The notes under the pieces were generated by a model. It saw only the letters and a list, made by a program, of their open reading frames with translations, was not told where the DNA came from and did no database searches. The position numbers were made by a program, and so were the translations under genes. From Polychytrium aggregatum (Eukaryota > Chytridiomycota > Chytridiomycetes > Polychytriales), in NCBI RefSeq assembly GCF_025602895.1, contig NW_026516213.1, positions 744,001-808,000 of the forward strand: DNA of 64,000 nucleotides. The letters are read 5' to 3'. Below, in pieces: positions 21,735 through 34,181 of the stretch (the first letter of the stretch is position 1; the number at the start of each line of letters is the position of its first letter).

Positions 21735-22326
21735 TGCTTTTTGTCTCCTCCATCCTGTGTCTATTTTACACTCGCTTTCTGTTTTCTCACTTGCTTCTTC
21801 TTGCTTTCGCCTGCACTTGTTCTTGCATCTTCACCTGCGCTTTCGTCTTCACTTGATTCTGCTCCTGTGCGCTGCTGCCCTTGCTCTCTCGCCCGAGTCC
21901 CGCCCATGCCGCTCTGTTTTTCTTGTCTGCTGTTCATTGTGCCGTGGTTCCGCTCCTCGCTTGCCGTACTGTCGCCATTCCACCACCATTCCACCGCCAT
22001 TCCATCACCATTCCACCGCCATTCCATCACCGTCCTCGGTCGCTCGTCTGCTTCCCCGTCGTCGCTGCTGTCGTCGCTGCCGGGCACGCCCAATGTTTGC
22101 CCACACATCCAACCGAATATGTCCAAATTTGGGGTGTGCTTCTGGCCTCACCGTCCCGCCCTGAGCGGCGGCGCCAACACCAGCACCGTCCTCCAGGCTC
22201 GTCCACTGCACCTTCCATTCCGGTTCCCCTCCTCACCCGCCAAACGCTGGTCCCACCGAGCCATCCGCTTCGACCTGCTTCCTCGCACAGCGCATTCACT
22301 CAGTGCCCTGCCCGGCCTCGCTGGAT

Positions 22327-25300
22327 ATGACGCTCTCGACCCCTCAAGAGAGGCTTATGGGCGTTGATTTCTCCCAGCGACGCTACTCTTCCAGCCCCGC
22401 GGATCGACGCACATCGTCTGCTCTGTCCTTTCGCTCCTCTCGACAATCTCTGCCTGGCCCAAGTGGTCTGGGATTCGGCTCTGATCGCAGGGTCCTTTCC
22501 GACGATCGGCCACTGCCTTATATCCCTCCCAACGGCAACCAACCCCGCCCCAGGCCACTGGAGCCGCTTCTGGAGTTCGGATGGAGCAACGGCGATGCCT
22601 CGGGCCATCAGGACAATGCTGGCGCTGCATTGGGATCAAGCCTGAACCCGGGCACATACATCGAAAACTCCTCTTCGCAAGTCTACCCCGAGATCCTCTC
22701 ATTCCTTGAGCAGGATCCGCTTGGGCAAAACCCGAGCTTCGCCTTCAGCAGCGGACCCAATAGGAGTAGCTTCTATGGCGACCTCATCCAGGTAAGGTCG
22801 TCTCGGACACTGGCTGAGTGGAGCCCAAAGCATCAACTGGACCGCTCCTCTGGAATGCTGCGGCTTAATGGCGTTGCAAATCACACCATTCCTTGATCAA
22901 CCTCGCCCATTCTCAGTGTTGGGCGAGACACCGACGATATCTCGGCAGCTATTTTGGCGGCTCATGATGCTCTTTCCTTTCCTACACTCTGCAGCCTGTC
23001 GACGACTTCTCCACCGAGCATTCCGCCGTTCCGCTTTCGTCCTCGAGCCTCACTGCCGACCGTGGGCGCATGTCGCTTGCCAAGGAACTCGGTTTGGAGG
23101 AAGAGTCGTCGTCCCAGAGGCTGAGCACAAACGGCTCGCTGTCTTCTGATGGGCCGCTACGGTATGGCCAGCATACACGACTGTCCTGCTTGAATGCCGT
23201 TCGGTTTCATATGGTCCTTACCGGGTTCATTAATTTCTAGCTACCTATCGACAAGCAGGCTTGAGGAGATCAAAGAGGCCGCCAGAAACGCTGCACGTGC
23301 CGAATTGCAGATGGCATACAACGATAAACTGCAGGAGATCGATGATCTTCGCAGCGATATCCGACGACAGGATGCAGTTCATGAGCAAGAGGTTAGGCGG
23401 CTGTGTTTGCATGCTGCAACTTGATACCAGGACTGATGTGGGTGCAGCCACTGACTAGGGCTTTCGTTCGGCCAAATCAGATACACGAAATGTCGCAGTT
23501 TATTTCTGTACTCCAGACGCCGCTTCAGAGAAAACCTCATCTGCTGGGATATATATTTGCCGACACTGAGGACCAGGCTGTCCAGGTTGACGCGGCCGAG
23601 TTTGCCCCAATCCCGACACAGAGGACTTGCCGTGACATGGAGTCAATGACTGATGATTCCAGCAATGCTCTTGAAGCGCCCGAAAATGTCGAGGTACTTT
23701 TCAGCATTCTCTCAAAACACCGCTAGACCTGTCCATGCTCGTATCACTGCACTCACGTATCCTCTGGGTTAGCTTCAGGAAAAGCTTCAGCAGGCCCAGC
23801 TTGCCCTCGCGACCACTCGCGAAATCTTGAAGAAATACCGTCATATGAACGAGAAGAATACCTGGGAAGCGGTAAGTGCAATCCATTTCCTGTGAATGCG
23901 ACCTGCTTCGTACTTTTGTTCCTGACACATAGCCGTCCCGCATTTTACAGGAGAAGCTCATGGAGTTTCTGGAAGAAGAGCGCCAGACGCTCATTGATGA
24001 AATCAACAGTCTCTCGGTACGTGATGCCACATTAGCCCCGCAATCACGCTGTCCCAGGAGCGGCTTTGGAGCTGACCAATCCATCAATGTTTCACAGCAT
24101 CAACACCAAGATGCCCTGAGTCAACTCCAGATTGTCGGCAGCCGGCTCCGTGAGCTTGAGAGTCAAGTTGGCGGTCTACCACATGCCCTCGAGGCGGAAT
24201 CGCAAAGGCAGACCGACCTGATCGTTCAAGACCTCCAAGAGACGGTCGCTGCTATCGAGCAGGAGAAAGCTGAACTGCACGACCGTATCGACCAGCTCAA
24301 GGCGGCAGCCGAGCAGCAAAAGATCAAGCTCGATCAGCGCGACAGCCGTGTGCAGGAGCTGAAGGAGGAGCGCAATCAACTGGCCCACTGTCTGGAATTC
24401 GAAGTCGAGAATGAGCGGGTTGAGCGAGAAGCCCGTATCCGACAGCTCAAAGAGGACCAACTTGCACTGCAAACCGAGCTCCAGGAAAAGCAGCAAATAA
24501 TCGATCGGCTTATGGAGGAAAAGTCTGTCCAACACGAGCAGGCAGCGCACCAAACTAATGAGCAGCAGCAAACCATGCAGGAGCTGCGCGCTCAGAACTT
24601 AAACCTTGGCCGTCTCCTGGAAGATGCTGCTGCTACGACCGACGCTCTCCAACAACAGATATGCGAGCTGCAGAGCCAGAAGAACAGCGTCGAATCAGAT
24701 CGATCCTCTCCCTCTGATACCGCTCAGCTTCGACAAGAACTCTTGAGTTTGCAATCACAACTTGCCAGCGAAAGGAGCCAAAACAGCGAACTCAAGTCCA
24801 GCATCGATCTTCTGAAGCAGGAAAAGAGCGACTTGTCACAGCAGTGGGAGCAGTCTCGGGGAGAATATGAAGCCAAGTGTCAACGCTTGGAAGACGAACT
24901 TCATTCGGTCTCCGCATGGAAACGCGATCTTGAGATTTCGATGCACGGCTACACCACCAAGAACGCTGCGCTGATCGAATCAAATCGTCGACTGGAAGCC
25001 GAGGTCGAGTCGCTCACTCGAAATAAGAGCGGCGTTTCCGGCCAGCTCGATGCTGTTGAGTGCGAAAATAGTGAGCTTAAGAAGCAGATCGGCCAGCTGA
25101 CCAAGGATGTCGAAAGCGCCAGGTCGGCATCCGATGCTCTGCGGCTAGAGCACGATCGGGCTCTGGGAGAACTCAACTCCAGGCTTCACTCGTCCCAGAC
25201 CCTGAATCAAGAACAAGCGACTCGCATCGCTGCCCTCGAAGAGAATATCTCAGCTTCATCCATCGACCGTGCACAGCTCATTGCTGATACAAGCGAACGC

Positions 25301-26581
25301 CTCCATCAAGAACGGGCGAGGCTACAGAAGATCGAGGAGCAGTACAATGCGCTGCAGACCCAATATCGACAGCAAGTGCAGGCCAACGAAGCCGCGCAGA
25401 GTCGACTGCAGGCCAGCGACACTTTGGTATCGGATCTGCAGTCTCAGCTTGCCAAATCGCAGGCAGAGGTCCAAAAGCTCAACAAGGAATATCTGCAACT
25501 CAAGGATCAAGGATTTGACCACCGTCGATTGGCCCTTGCCCATAAAACCCTCACCGACGAACAGCAAGGTTGCCGCGTGCAGCTAAGCTCCGCCCAAGAG
25601 GAGCTCAGCCAGCTCAAAGCCGCATTGCACAAGACCAGTATCCAAAACGAGTCCCTCAAGAAAGAAAACGAGGGGCTCCACAAAATGTACTCCAATCTTT
25701 CCGAGGAGAAAAGCCGATACCAGCACGACTCCATGGTATGCAAAGCAGCAAACAGCGTGGTTGCGTGGAAGTAGATGGTCGCGTGGGCCCTTGACTTTCC
25801 ACTTGGTATCAGTCTTCATCGGCGAGCTGGCCCAAGCTGACTCAGTTCTATGGCGACTACCACCCCAATAGATCTTCAAGGCTCAGCTCGATGAGCTGAC
25901 TGCCGAAATCAAGCGCATTCGCGAGACCACCGCCAGTATCACAAAATCGAATCCAGCCCCAAGCGCGGCGCAGCTGGTTCCCGTCACCCTTGGAGGCGCA
26001 GCCGTTATTGAGAGCTCACCAGATGCGGCAGTCCCGACGAGTGAGCGAATCGCTGAGCTGGAGCGTAAGCTTGCTGACTACGAAAAGGTCTACAAAGAAA
26101 ACCGCGACTACATGGAGAAGTACCGAGAAAAGTGCACGGAGGCAATCGATGGGTACAAAGCAAAGGTAGGCTCGCTCAGCTCCTGCTTGGCGAGGACAAC
26201 GAATTCCACGTTCGCATCGTTCTTGCGCTTCTGCCACGGCCAATCCACTAAATCGAAGGCATTGATGCTGTTTGGCTGCTGACGAATACAGAACGCCCAA
26301 CTCAAAGACTACGTCATGTCCCTCAAAAATGATGTAAGTGGCCGCCACGGCAACCCTGAACCTGCATTCTACATTTGGGAGATCATCGACGTTCATATTG
26401 GCACACTGACCAATCAAACTCGTTTGCAATGCCACAGCATCAAGCAATTGTTGAGTGCGTGGCTGAGTCTCTCAAACTGATTCACGACAATCAAGTTGCC
26501 TTCCCGCAATATCCCACACTCAAAATTGCCTACAGCTATTTATTGAAAATCGACAAGAATTTTGGAGCGGCGAGTAAATAA
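22327..26581 (+). CDS. Long coiled-coil protein, function unknown
   Basis: Ten exons join in phase into 1,092 residues: 22327-22791, 22995-23161, 23241-23391, 23481-23693, 23773-23871, 23951-24016, 24098-25735, 25872-26165, 26292-26333, 26438-26581. The first 200 residues are Ser/Pro/Gly-rich and likely disordered. From about residue 220 almost to the end the sequence is a Gln/Glu/Leu-rich heptad coiled coil, for example QEELSQLKAALHK and MQELRAQNLNL. No catalytic or known domain is visible. Golgins, spindle-pole or septum scaffolds and myosin-tail-like proteins look like this, so a structural tether is likely, but I do not recognise the family. The gene ends 51 bases before the outer right arm. 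Confidence 0.85.
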
Positions 26582-26972
26582 AGCCAATGTTCCCCCTTGG
26601 GGTCAAATTTCGAAATTGCCGCTATGGGTGATGAGTGGGTTATCTCGTGAAAACCAAGAGAGCGACAGGGTGCCATTGCACGCGCTTGTGGGTGGCGGCA
26701 TGGTTGTGGCTGATGGTGGAGATTTGGATGGCGCACGGTGATGTCCTCGACAGGCGGGACGAATACAGACGCAGAACAGTCCGCTGCGAGGATATCGGGA
26801 AACGAAGTCGAGGGCAACGACTTTGCAGAGCGAGTGGAGTGGAGTGGAGTGGAGTGTGGAGTGTGATGGAGCAAAACATCATGGAGTGCATTGGAATGGG
26901 GCAGAGGGACGAAACCAGAGAGACAACCAGCCAAATGCAGGACAGAGCAAAAATCGAAAACCAAAAAACAAT

Positions 26973-27044
26973 CTCCCAAACAGGGAATCGAACCCTGGTC
27001 GCCCGCGTGACAGGCGGGAGTACTAGCCACTATACTATTTGGGA
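26973..27044 (-). tRNA. tRNA-Asp (GTC), right-arm copy
   Basis: Same sequence as 4266-4337 on the opposite strand. All stems are intact. Confidence 0.95.
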
Positions 27045-27052
27045 TTGGGGTC

Positions 27053-27124
27053 TTCCGCATCGGGGAATCGAACCCCGGCCGTCTCGGTGAGAGCGAGAAA
27101 TCCTAGCCACTGGACCAATGCGGA
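27053..27124 (-). tRNA. tRNA-Glu (CTC), right-arm copy
   Basis: Same sequence as 4186-4257 on the opposite strand, with the same 8-base spacer to tRNA-Asp. Confidence 0.95.
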
Positions 27125-27762
27125 TTGTCCATTTTCCAATTCCTGCATACTTGACCCCACACGCCACACACACACATCACGCACCACACACCACGCATCA
27201 CACAAGGATGTCAAACTTCCACCAACCACCCCAACCACCACCCCAACCACCACCCCAACCACCACCCCAACCACCACCCCAACCACCATCCCAACCACCA
27301 TCCCACCATCCGCACACTTCGCGAGCCCTTCGACATCGTGGCCCCTCCTGTTCTCGTGAGCGGCATCAAATCCCGACCGTACCGGCTGGAGATCGGGCTG
27401 CTGCAAGGCTCGGTCCTCTCGCCCGCACTCGTCGGAATGTGTCCGAGCCAAGGACCGACTCGAGAAGTATATGTGACCGCACCGATCCCCGAGATTGCCA
27501 ACTGCGACAAGCAGGAACCTGATGAAGGAACCCCAGCCACCTGGCCATCCATTTGGACACGGAGCTCGGAACTCGGAACTCGGAACCGGGGATCCAAAGT
27601 GTCACTGGATGGATGAGTTTGGCAAAACGTGCATCGCCGTCCGTCTGCAAACAGGTCCCATGGGATGGAGAGCTGCACCGACGACCCTAAATGACCTGGC
27701 AAGACCAGCACCCAGCGCCGAGACCAAACCGGACGCCAAGGCAAAGTCTTTAATAAAGACCC

Positions 27763-27790
27763 ACCTATCGACCGACTGGACCAATGCGGA
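27763..27790 (-). pseudogene. tRNA-Glu-like 5' fragment, right-arm copy
   Basis: Counterpart of 3521-3547. Its first bases (TCCGCATTGG) match the intact tRNA-Glu better than the left copy does, and it again stops after the D loop. Confidence 0.45.
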
Positions 27791-27991
27791 TCGCTGGCTT
27801 GTCCGTTGTCGCTCCTTCCGCTACCACATGGACCTCCACACCCATCCCGCCTATGCGCGATGGTCATCATGTTCAGGAACTCTCAATCCGCTTCATTCAC
27901 GATCGTATGTTCAGATTCGCCATGTACGCAGCAGAACAGGGGACCAACTCGCTCGCACACAGTCACTGTCCTCCATAATGTCTCGGGTGCT

Positions 27992-30206
27992 CTAATTGCC
28001 TTCACGAGCAGCCTTCTCGGCAGCAGTTTCGGGCTTCATAGCTTGCGGGGCGCAAGATCGGGCAGTGTCAGTATGGTTATTTTTCTCCCTGCCCTCGTTT
28101 GCACGCATTGTCCGCTCCCTCGTCCCATACCGCACACTCATGATTATCCGCTACTTTCAGTTCAAGCAATACTCCGTCGAACGTGTTCTTACCAGGGAAC
28201 AGCAGAACCTCCTTGATGTTGTTGGAATCAGTCAAGAACATTGTGAGACGATCCAGACCCAGACCCCAGCCACCAGTGGGGGGCAGACCATACTCCAGAG
28301 ATTGGCAGAATGTCTCGTCAATCAGCTGGGCTTCGTCATCACCGGCATCCTTGTCCTTGGCCTGCTGTTCGAAGCGCTCGCGCTGGTCGAAAGGATCGTT
28401 CAACTCGGTATAGGCGTTGCAGATTTCCTTGGTAGCGACGAAGCACTCGAAGCGCTCGCACATGCCCTTGATGCTGCGATGGGCCTTGGCAAGGGGCGAC
28501 ATGATCTGGGGATGCTCCATAATGAAGGTGGGGTTGATGCAGTCGACCTCGATAAACTCTCCCACGAGCTTGTCCAGGAGTCGCGAGGCGGTGCGAGGAG
28601 CGCTGCACTCAACCTTGTGCTTGATGCAGAGATCCGACAGGAACTTGGCTCCCTTGTCGGTTGCGAGCTCTTCGCCCGAGGGGAACTTGCACTTGAGAAT
28701 GCGCTCAAGCTCAGGGATCATGCGCACGCGACGGAAGGGAGGGGTGAAGTCAATCTCCCAGGCGACGCCCTCAGGGCCGTTCGGGTGGTAGGTGATCTTG
28801 TAGCCGCCAGTGATGTACTTGACCATGCTGGAGAGGAACGCCTCGGTAATCTCCATCAGATCGTACATGTCGGCGTAGGCCATATAGAACTCGCAGGTGG
28901 TGAACTCGGGGTTGTGGGTCAGATCGATGCCTTCGTTGCGGAACTGGCGGCCAATCTCGTAGACACGGTCGAGGCCACCAACGACGAGTTGCTTGAGGTA
29001 GAGCTCGGGGGCAATGCGCATAAACATGTCGAGCTTGAGGTCGTTGTGGTGGGTCAGGAAGGGGCGCGCGGTGGCACCGCCGGCGATCATGTTCATCATG
29101 GGAGTCTCGACTTCAAGGAAGCCCAGGTTGTCGAGGTAGCGGCGCAGGTAGTTGATGATCTTGGCGCGGACGATGAACTTGTCGCGGACGTTGTTGTTCA
29201 TGATCAGATCCAGGAAACGCTGGCGGTAGCGGGATTCCTGGTTGGTGAAGCCATAGTTGGACTTGGGGAGCATGCGCAAGCAGGGGGTCAGGAGGATAAT
29301 GTCCTTGGGGAAGATCGACAGCTCGCCCTTCTTGGACTTGCCGGGCACGCCGCGGACGCCGACAATATCACCACGGCGAAGGTTCTCGTGGACCTTGGCA
29401 AACTCGCGGCTGGGGTCCTGGTCCTGGAAGGCGGCCATGATCTGGATCTTGACGCCCTCGGCGTGGAGATCGTAGAACCTCAACTTGGCGCCGGACGAAC
29501 GCTTGTTGTGGATGCGTCCGGCGACGCAGACGACCTCCTCGAGGTGCTCACCGGCCTGGATGCCGTTGTACTTTTCGATAAAAGCAGGCAGCGAGATGTC
29601 GACGCTGAACTTGTGCGGGTAAGGGTAGGTCTCGGGAGACTCGCGGAGCTTCAGGAAAGTCTTGGAGCGGTTCTCGAAATACATTCGGGGATCCAGGGCC
29701 TCCTCGGCCTCTTCATTGCTGGCATCGGCCGTGGCAGCAGCGCCGCCAGCGGGGGCGGGCTTGGCAGGGTTGGCGGCCTTCTTGGCCTCCTTCTCACGCT
29801 GCTTGATGCGGCGCTTGAGCTCGCTGGGAAGAAACAGATGCAGGTTATCACCAAGCTGTGCGAGATTCAGGACCTGTCACAGCAACAGGGACGCCGAACT
29901 GCACGCACGATCGACTGATCGATCGGCTGCCACGACACCCGTAGCGGTGGCAGAGGCAAAAATACAAGATCGGGTGTGTGCATGCGGCTGCATGAGTGAC
30001 CAGAAGGAAAATGAATGGAGTGCATCCGCAGATGCGATCGCTCTGGAGCCACAGACGACCAATCGGGCCTCGGACACAGCCGATCGCGCCGACGACAGGA
30101 TGATCTGTAGGGATCGAGGATCGGCAAAGGTGGACACATACGACTTGGACACCTTCTCTCCGGTGAGTTCATCGAGGACGAGGTTGACGTCGTTGTTGTC
30201 AGCCAT
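27992..30206 (-). CDS. KRS1: Lysyl-tRNA synthetase, cytosolic class II
   Basis: Three exons (30206-30142, 29823-28193, 28041-27992) give 581 residues. The enzyme charges tRNA-Lys with lysine. A Lys/Ala-rich N-terminal extension ([15 protein letters not shown]) is followed by an OB-fold anticodon-binding domain ([19 protein letters not shown]). The class II catalytic core comes next: motif 1 around [16 protein letters not shown], motif 2 [11 protein letters not shown], motif 3 [13 protein letters not shown]. The last exon supplies [16 protein letters not shown], a usual ending for this family. Reading straight through the last donor would give a false, longer tail. The gene shares a 301-base divergent promoter region with SRP72. 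Confidence 0.97.
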
Positions 30207-30507
30207 GGCGTTGATCAGGGCGCAGATGGGGGCAAGGTGATGGACGACAGGAGGGCGGGCCGAGTGGTTTTGTCGATAGCGCGCCGGATCAGGCCAGAAA
30301 AAAAATGGGCGTGAGTCAGGCGATGGTGTGGCTTGTGGCGGCTCGCCCTCGCTCTCGGTCTCGCCCCTCGGTCCTGGTCTCGGGTCTCGTTCGTGGGGGT
30401 TGGATCCTGTCTCTGGTTGATCTCCAGCGTCACCTCTTGCATCGGCCGACATCACAACCCGGCCACCCGCAGCGACTCTGCCTCCCGCTTCCTGCTCGCC
30501 CAACATC

Positions 30508-33500
30508 ATGGCTGCTGCAGCCAATACAAACTCTCTCTTTGCCGAGCTCGAGAAGCTTTGCCACCAGGGCAACCACGAAGCTGTCCTCAAGCAGTGCGAC
30601 AAAAGTATGTCTCCTGCAGGGGCTGATCCGTCGTCGCAGCCGACACAGCATCGCAACAGAGGCGCATCTCTGTGGCGGAGCGCCTCCGAGTCCGAGCGAA
30701 GGGCACTTTGTGGCTCTCTGGTACTTACTGCCGATCCGGCTTGGTGTGTCCCTGCCAGTCCTCAAGCTCCTTCCCGACGATCGCGATGTCGTTCATGTGA
30801 AGAGCATCACGCTCATCCATCTGGACCAACACCAAGCCGCCATCGACCTGCTTTCGAGCACCTCGCACTCGGATCTTTTGGATGCCCTTCTATACGAGCG
30901 AGCCTACTGCCTGTACAGGCTGTCGTCCCTCGAGGAGAGCCTGGATCTTGTTCGCTCCTTCAGCGCAAAGGATGGTTCCCCTGACCAATTCAACCACTTT
31001 CGCCACTTAGAGGGCCAGATTGTTTGTATCAATCCTCGACCGTCCCGTCTGCGCTCGATATGGTTCGGACCTTGGTGGCTAGAGGCAGATAATCTCGCTG
31101 ACCGCGTGCTGTTGTTCTATTTGCCTCTGGTTAGCTTTTCAAACTTGAGCGCTATGCCGAGGCACTGGAGCTCTACCCCGAAATCGTCAGCGCTACCGAG
31201 GAGGTATAAGAACGCATCGTCGCTGGATGGATTGTGTAAATGCCCACCAATGCTGTCGAGCGAGGACGCCCGTGTGTTAGCGATCCCGCTTTCATCTTCT
31301 GACCCATATTGCGCAACTATCCAGTCCGATCCTTATTACCAGGAGGTTCTTTCCAACCTTGCTGCAGTGGAAGCGGCGACGGCGATTGCTGCCTCGTCCG
31401 ACTCGTGTGAACCCGGTCCCTCTCAGTACCAGGTACAGACATCGAAATCGCCATCGTTGCTGTGTCATTGGCTGGCTGTGGACCATGTATCGTCGGGAAA
31501 CAGCCAGTCTTTCGGACCATGGCCTGACCAGACAGCAACTGCGCTCTTTTATTTCCTTGCTTATGTTTGCGCCCAAAGGAGGTGTCCGAAAAATCCATCT
31601 ACGAACTCAGCTTCAACCAGGCATGCAAAAGCATCGCTTCTGGCGATTACGACGACGCCGAGCGTCGCCTGGTTTCGGCCAGGGCCCAATGTCGCAAGAG
31701 CCTCCAGGACGAAGACTACTCCGAGGAGGAGATCGAGCGAGAGATTTCTCCGATCGCGCTGCAGCTTGCTTGTGTCTATCAGCTACAGGGTCGAACCGAA
31801 GAGGCCTCGGAGATATACACCGGCATCCTCAAGTCCGAGTAAGTTTCGGATCAGGTCAGCGCATCGCCACAGTCGTTGCCGTTGGTCACCGAATGTCTGG
31901 ACTCACACGCCGTTTATGGTAGCATCGACGATGTTGCAGTCATTGCAATCGCCTCCAACAACATGATGGCGATCAAGAAGGATCACGATCTGTTTGAGTC
32001 CTCCAAGCTCTACAAGCAAACAACCGCCCCTGCTCTCAAGGCCAAGTTTACCAGCCCCCAGAAGGAGATTGTGGCCATGAACGGCGCTTTGCTGTCTTTG
32101 CACATGAAAAAGGTGACTCGGTTCAGTCAATCGAATGACCCCGGTGGCGGTACCGATGTGCGGATCCGTCGTGCTAATCCACAGATGCTCTCGCTCTCTG
32201 CTCCAGACTGCGGCCGCCAGGGACAGCGCTCGTGCTTTGAGTGATGAGTTCCCCGAGAACGCCACTCCCTTGTTGATCTTGGCTTCGATTTCTCTGCTTG
32301 AGAAGAAGGATGCCCATGCTCTCGAGGATTTGAAGGTCTGTCGCTTGAATGCGCGCTCGATCTGCCCGGCGATAGAGCGCAGCTGTGAACTGCGTCCCTT
32401 CGGCTTTCTTACTCGTTGCTGTCGCTCTGATGTTCGCAGGGATTCTGTGCCAAGCTGGACTCGAATGTCGAGCTCCATCTGTGCCTTGCGCAGCTGCAGA
32501 TCCAGGCAGGACTCTACCAGGAAGCTCTCGAAACCCTGGAGGGTCTCTACAGCCGGACCTCGAACCCTGTTCGCTACCAGCCTGGCCTGGTGTCGCTGAT
32601 GGTGTGGCTTTATGGCCAGATCTCAAACCATGGCAAGGCCGTGACACTCTTGGAGCGTGCCACTGAATACTGGAAGAAAACCAGCGGAAAGTTGGTGAGC
32701 TTTTTGCCCTCCGTGTCATGACGAGCACAGCGTCTCAGTACCTTGGACGACTCTCCTGCTGGTGCCATGAACAGCAGCTTATCTGACACAATGGTGCTCT
32801 ATTCCGCAGACCAACGACAGTGCCCTCCTCAGACAGTTTGCTGACTTCAAACTCCGCTCGAACAATGTCGAGGAGGCCGCAAAGGATTACGAGCGCCTTG
32901 TGAAGCAGAACCCGCAGGACATTGAGAGTGTGGCCAAGCTGATCATTTGCTACTCGCAGTTCAACGTCGGTCTTGCCCAAAAGTACCAGAGCTATCTGCC
33001 GGAAGCGTCCTATGATGCCACCGTCGTGGATGTAGAGGCTCTCGAAGCCCAGTTTGGGCAGAAGAAGGCGTCTGGCAGGTGAGACAACTGCTGCCATTTG
33101 CTGGGATCCATGACTGTTTGTGCCAGGTCGCAATTTTGGAGCACTAACGCCGATTTGCGACGGCTGGGTCGATAGCGGAGCCGCTGCCAATGTCGAAAAG
33201 ATCAAGATGAGACGCAAAAGAAAGCCCATGATGCCAAAGAACTACGACCCCAACGTCACTCCCGATCCTGGTAGGCAGCAACATGTGCAGCATGGACCTC
33301 ATTGTGGTGACTGCATGTCGCTGAAGGAGCGAAAGCTCGGACCTTGCAAGACGGGACGCGTCCATACTATGGCCCAGAGACTAACTTTCACCTCTCGCAG
33401 AACGTTGGCTCCCTAAGCGTGAGCGAACCACCTTTGTGCGGAAGGGCAAGGCCAAGAAGGAGCTTGGCAAAGGTCCACAAGGTGTCAACATGGAAGGCGG

Positions 33501-33903
33501 TGGTATCGGTAAGCATGGCTCTGGAGCGGTTGCGGTTGCGGTGCGGCGCATGGTGCATGAGCAGCATTGCCCACCAACTAGCGGCAGGTGCCGATCTGAC
33601 ATCCGCGAATCGTGTCCTTAGGCGGAACTGGTAGTGCCAACATTGGCGGCAAGTACAAAAGGTGTGTACTTTCGTTGATATTGTGGATGGCTAGCACGAC
33701 ACACAACAGGCTGCGTAGGCTCGAGCTTTTGCAGATTGAAGTCTCATTCATGTCCACCTCACAGCGCCGATAAGACCAAGCCCGAACCCGTGCCGGAGCC
33801 TGTGGCCGAGCCTGTGGCGGAGGCCGCCGCTGTCAAGCCCGCACAAAAGTCTTCCCAAAACGAAGGGGGCTCGTCCAAGAAGAAGAAGAAGGGCAGAAAG
33901 TAG
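30508..33903 (+). CDS. SRP72: Signal recognition particle subunit SRP72
   Basis: Thirteen exons (30508-30604, 30759-31021, 31135-31203, 31325-31432, 31579-31838, 31923-32112, 32207-32335, 32440-32694, 32810-33078, 33176-33270, 33401-33508, 33622-33661, 33765-33903) join in phase into 673 residues, close to the human length. SRP72 binds the 7S RNA and SRP68 and helps deliver ribosomes making secretory proteins to the ER. The N-terminal two-thirds is a TPR solenoid (for example YEVSEKSIYELSFNQACK-like helices, QLACVYQLQGRTEEASEIY). The C-terminus holds the RNA-binding block RRKRKPMMPKNYDPN and ends in a lysine tail (SSKKKKKGRK). One donor (GTTTGT at 31022) departs from consensus. Confidence 0.93.
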
Positions 33904-34181
33904 GCTATCCGACAGCAGTCAATCGAATATATGTGCCACCTGATCCAGGCACATCCACACGACACCCAAGTCCGTTGGATCGGGCCTGTACGAGTCTTGC
34001 CAATATACAGGTTGCGTGATGCCTCGACAGCACGCGCTGGATACGGTTTCGGAGAAGCTGTTTTATTGAGCGAGAGCGAGCAGTTGCCACAAGGAGCGGG
34101 CAAGGATAACAGAGATGCGGCAGCTGCGAGCGCTCCATTCAGCAACATGGGCGGGCCGCGGGGGGCATCACCGTGGCCCAA
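33904..34181. other. Intergenic between SRP72 and MPC1 (convergent)
   Basis: Short 3'-to-3' spacer. No gene seen. Confidence 0.5.

Larger units (their letters stand above)
21199..22082. repeat. Inner inverted duplication, right arm
   Basis: Inverted near-copy of 17890-18774. Differences are scattered single bases and changed repeat numbers, for example in the CCATTCCACC tract and the 11-bp array. It ends 245 bases before the start of the coiled-coil gene. Confidence 0.92.
26633..27851. repeat. Outer inverted duplication, right arm
   Basis: Inverted near-copy of 3461-4677. It begins with GAGTGGGTTATCTCGTGA, exactly the last five codons plus stop of the SDR gene, here without the rest of that gene. 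This marks it as the derived copy. It carries a CCCCAACCACCA-type array at about 27228-27305. Confidence 0.92.

Noticed and set aside
27228-27305. Proline-rich coding repeat (NFHQPPQPPPQPPP frame)
   Set aside because: The frame exists only because of the CCCCAACCACCA array. It has no start context, and the copy in the other arm is equally non-coding.
28077-28192. Read-through tail of lysyl-tRNA synthetase ending LKVADNHE...
   Set aside because: GTAAGA after LLFP is a donor, and the exon at 27992-28041 gives the standard family ending.
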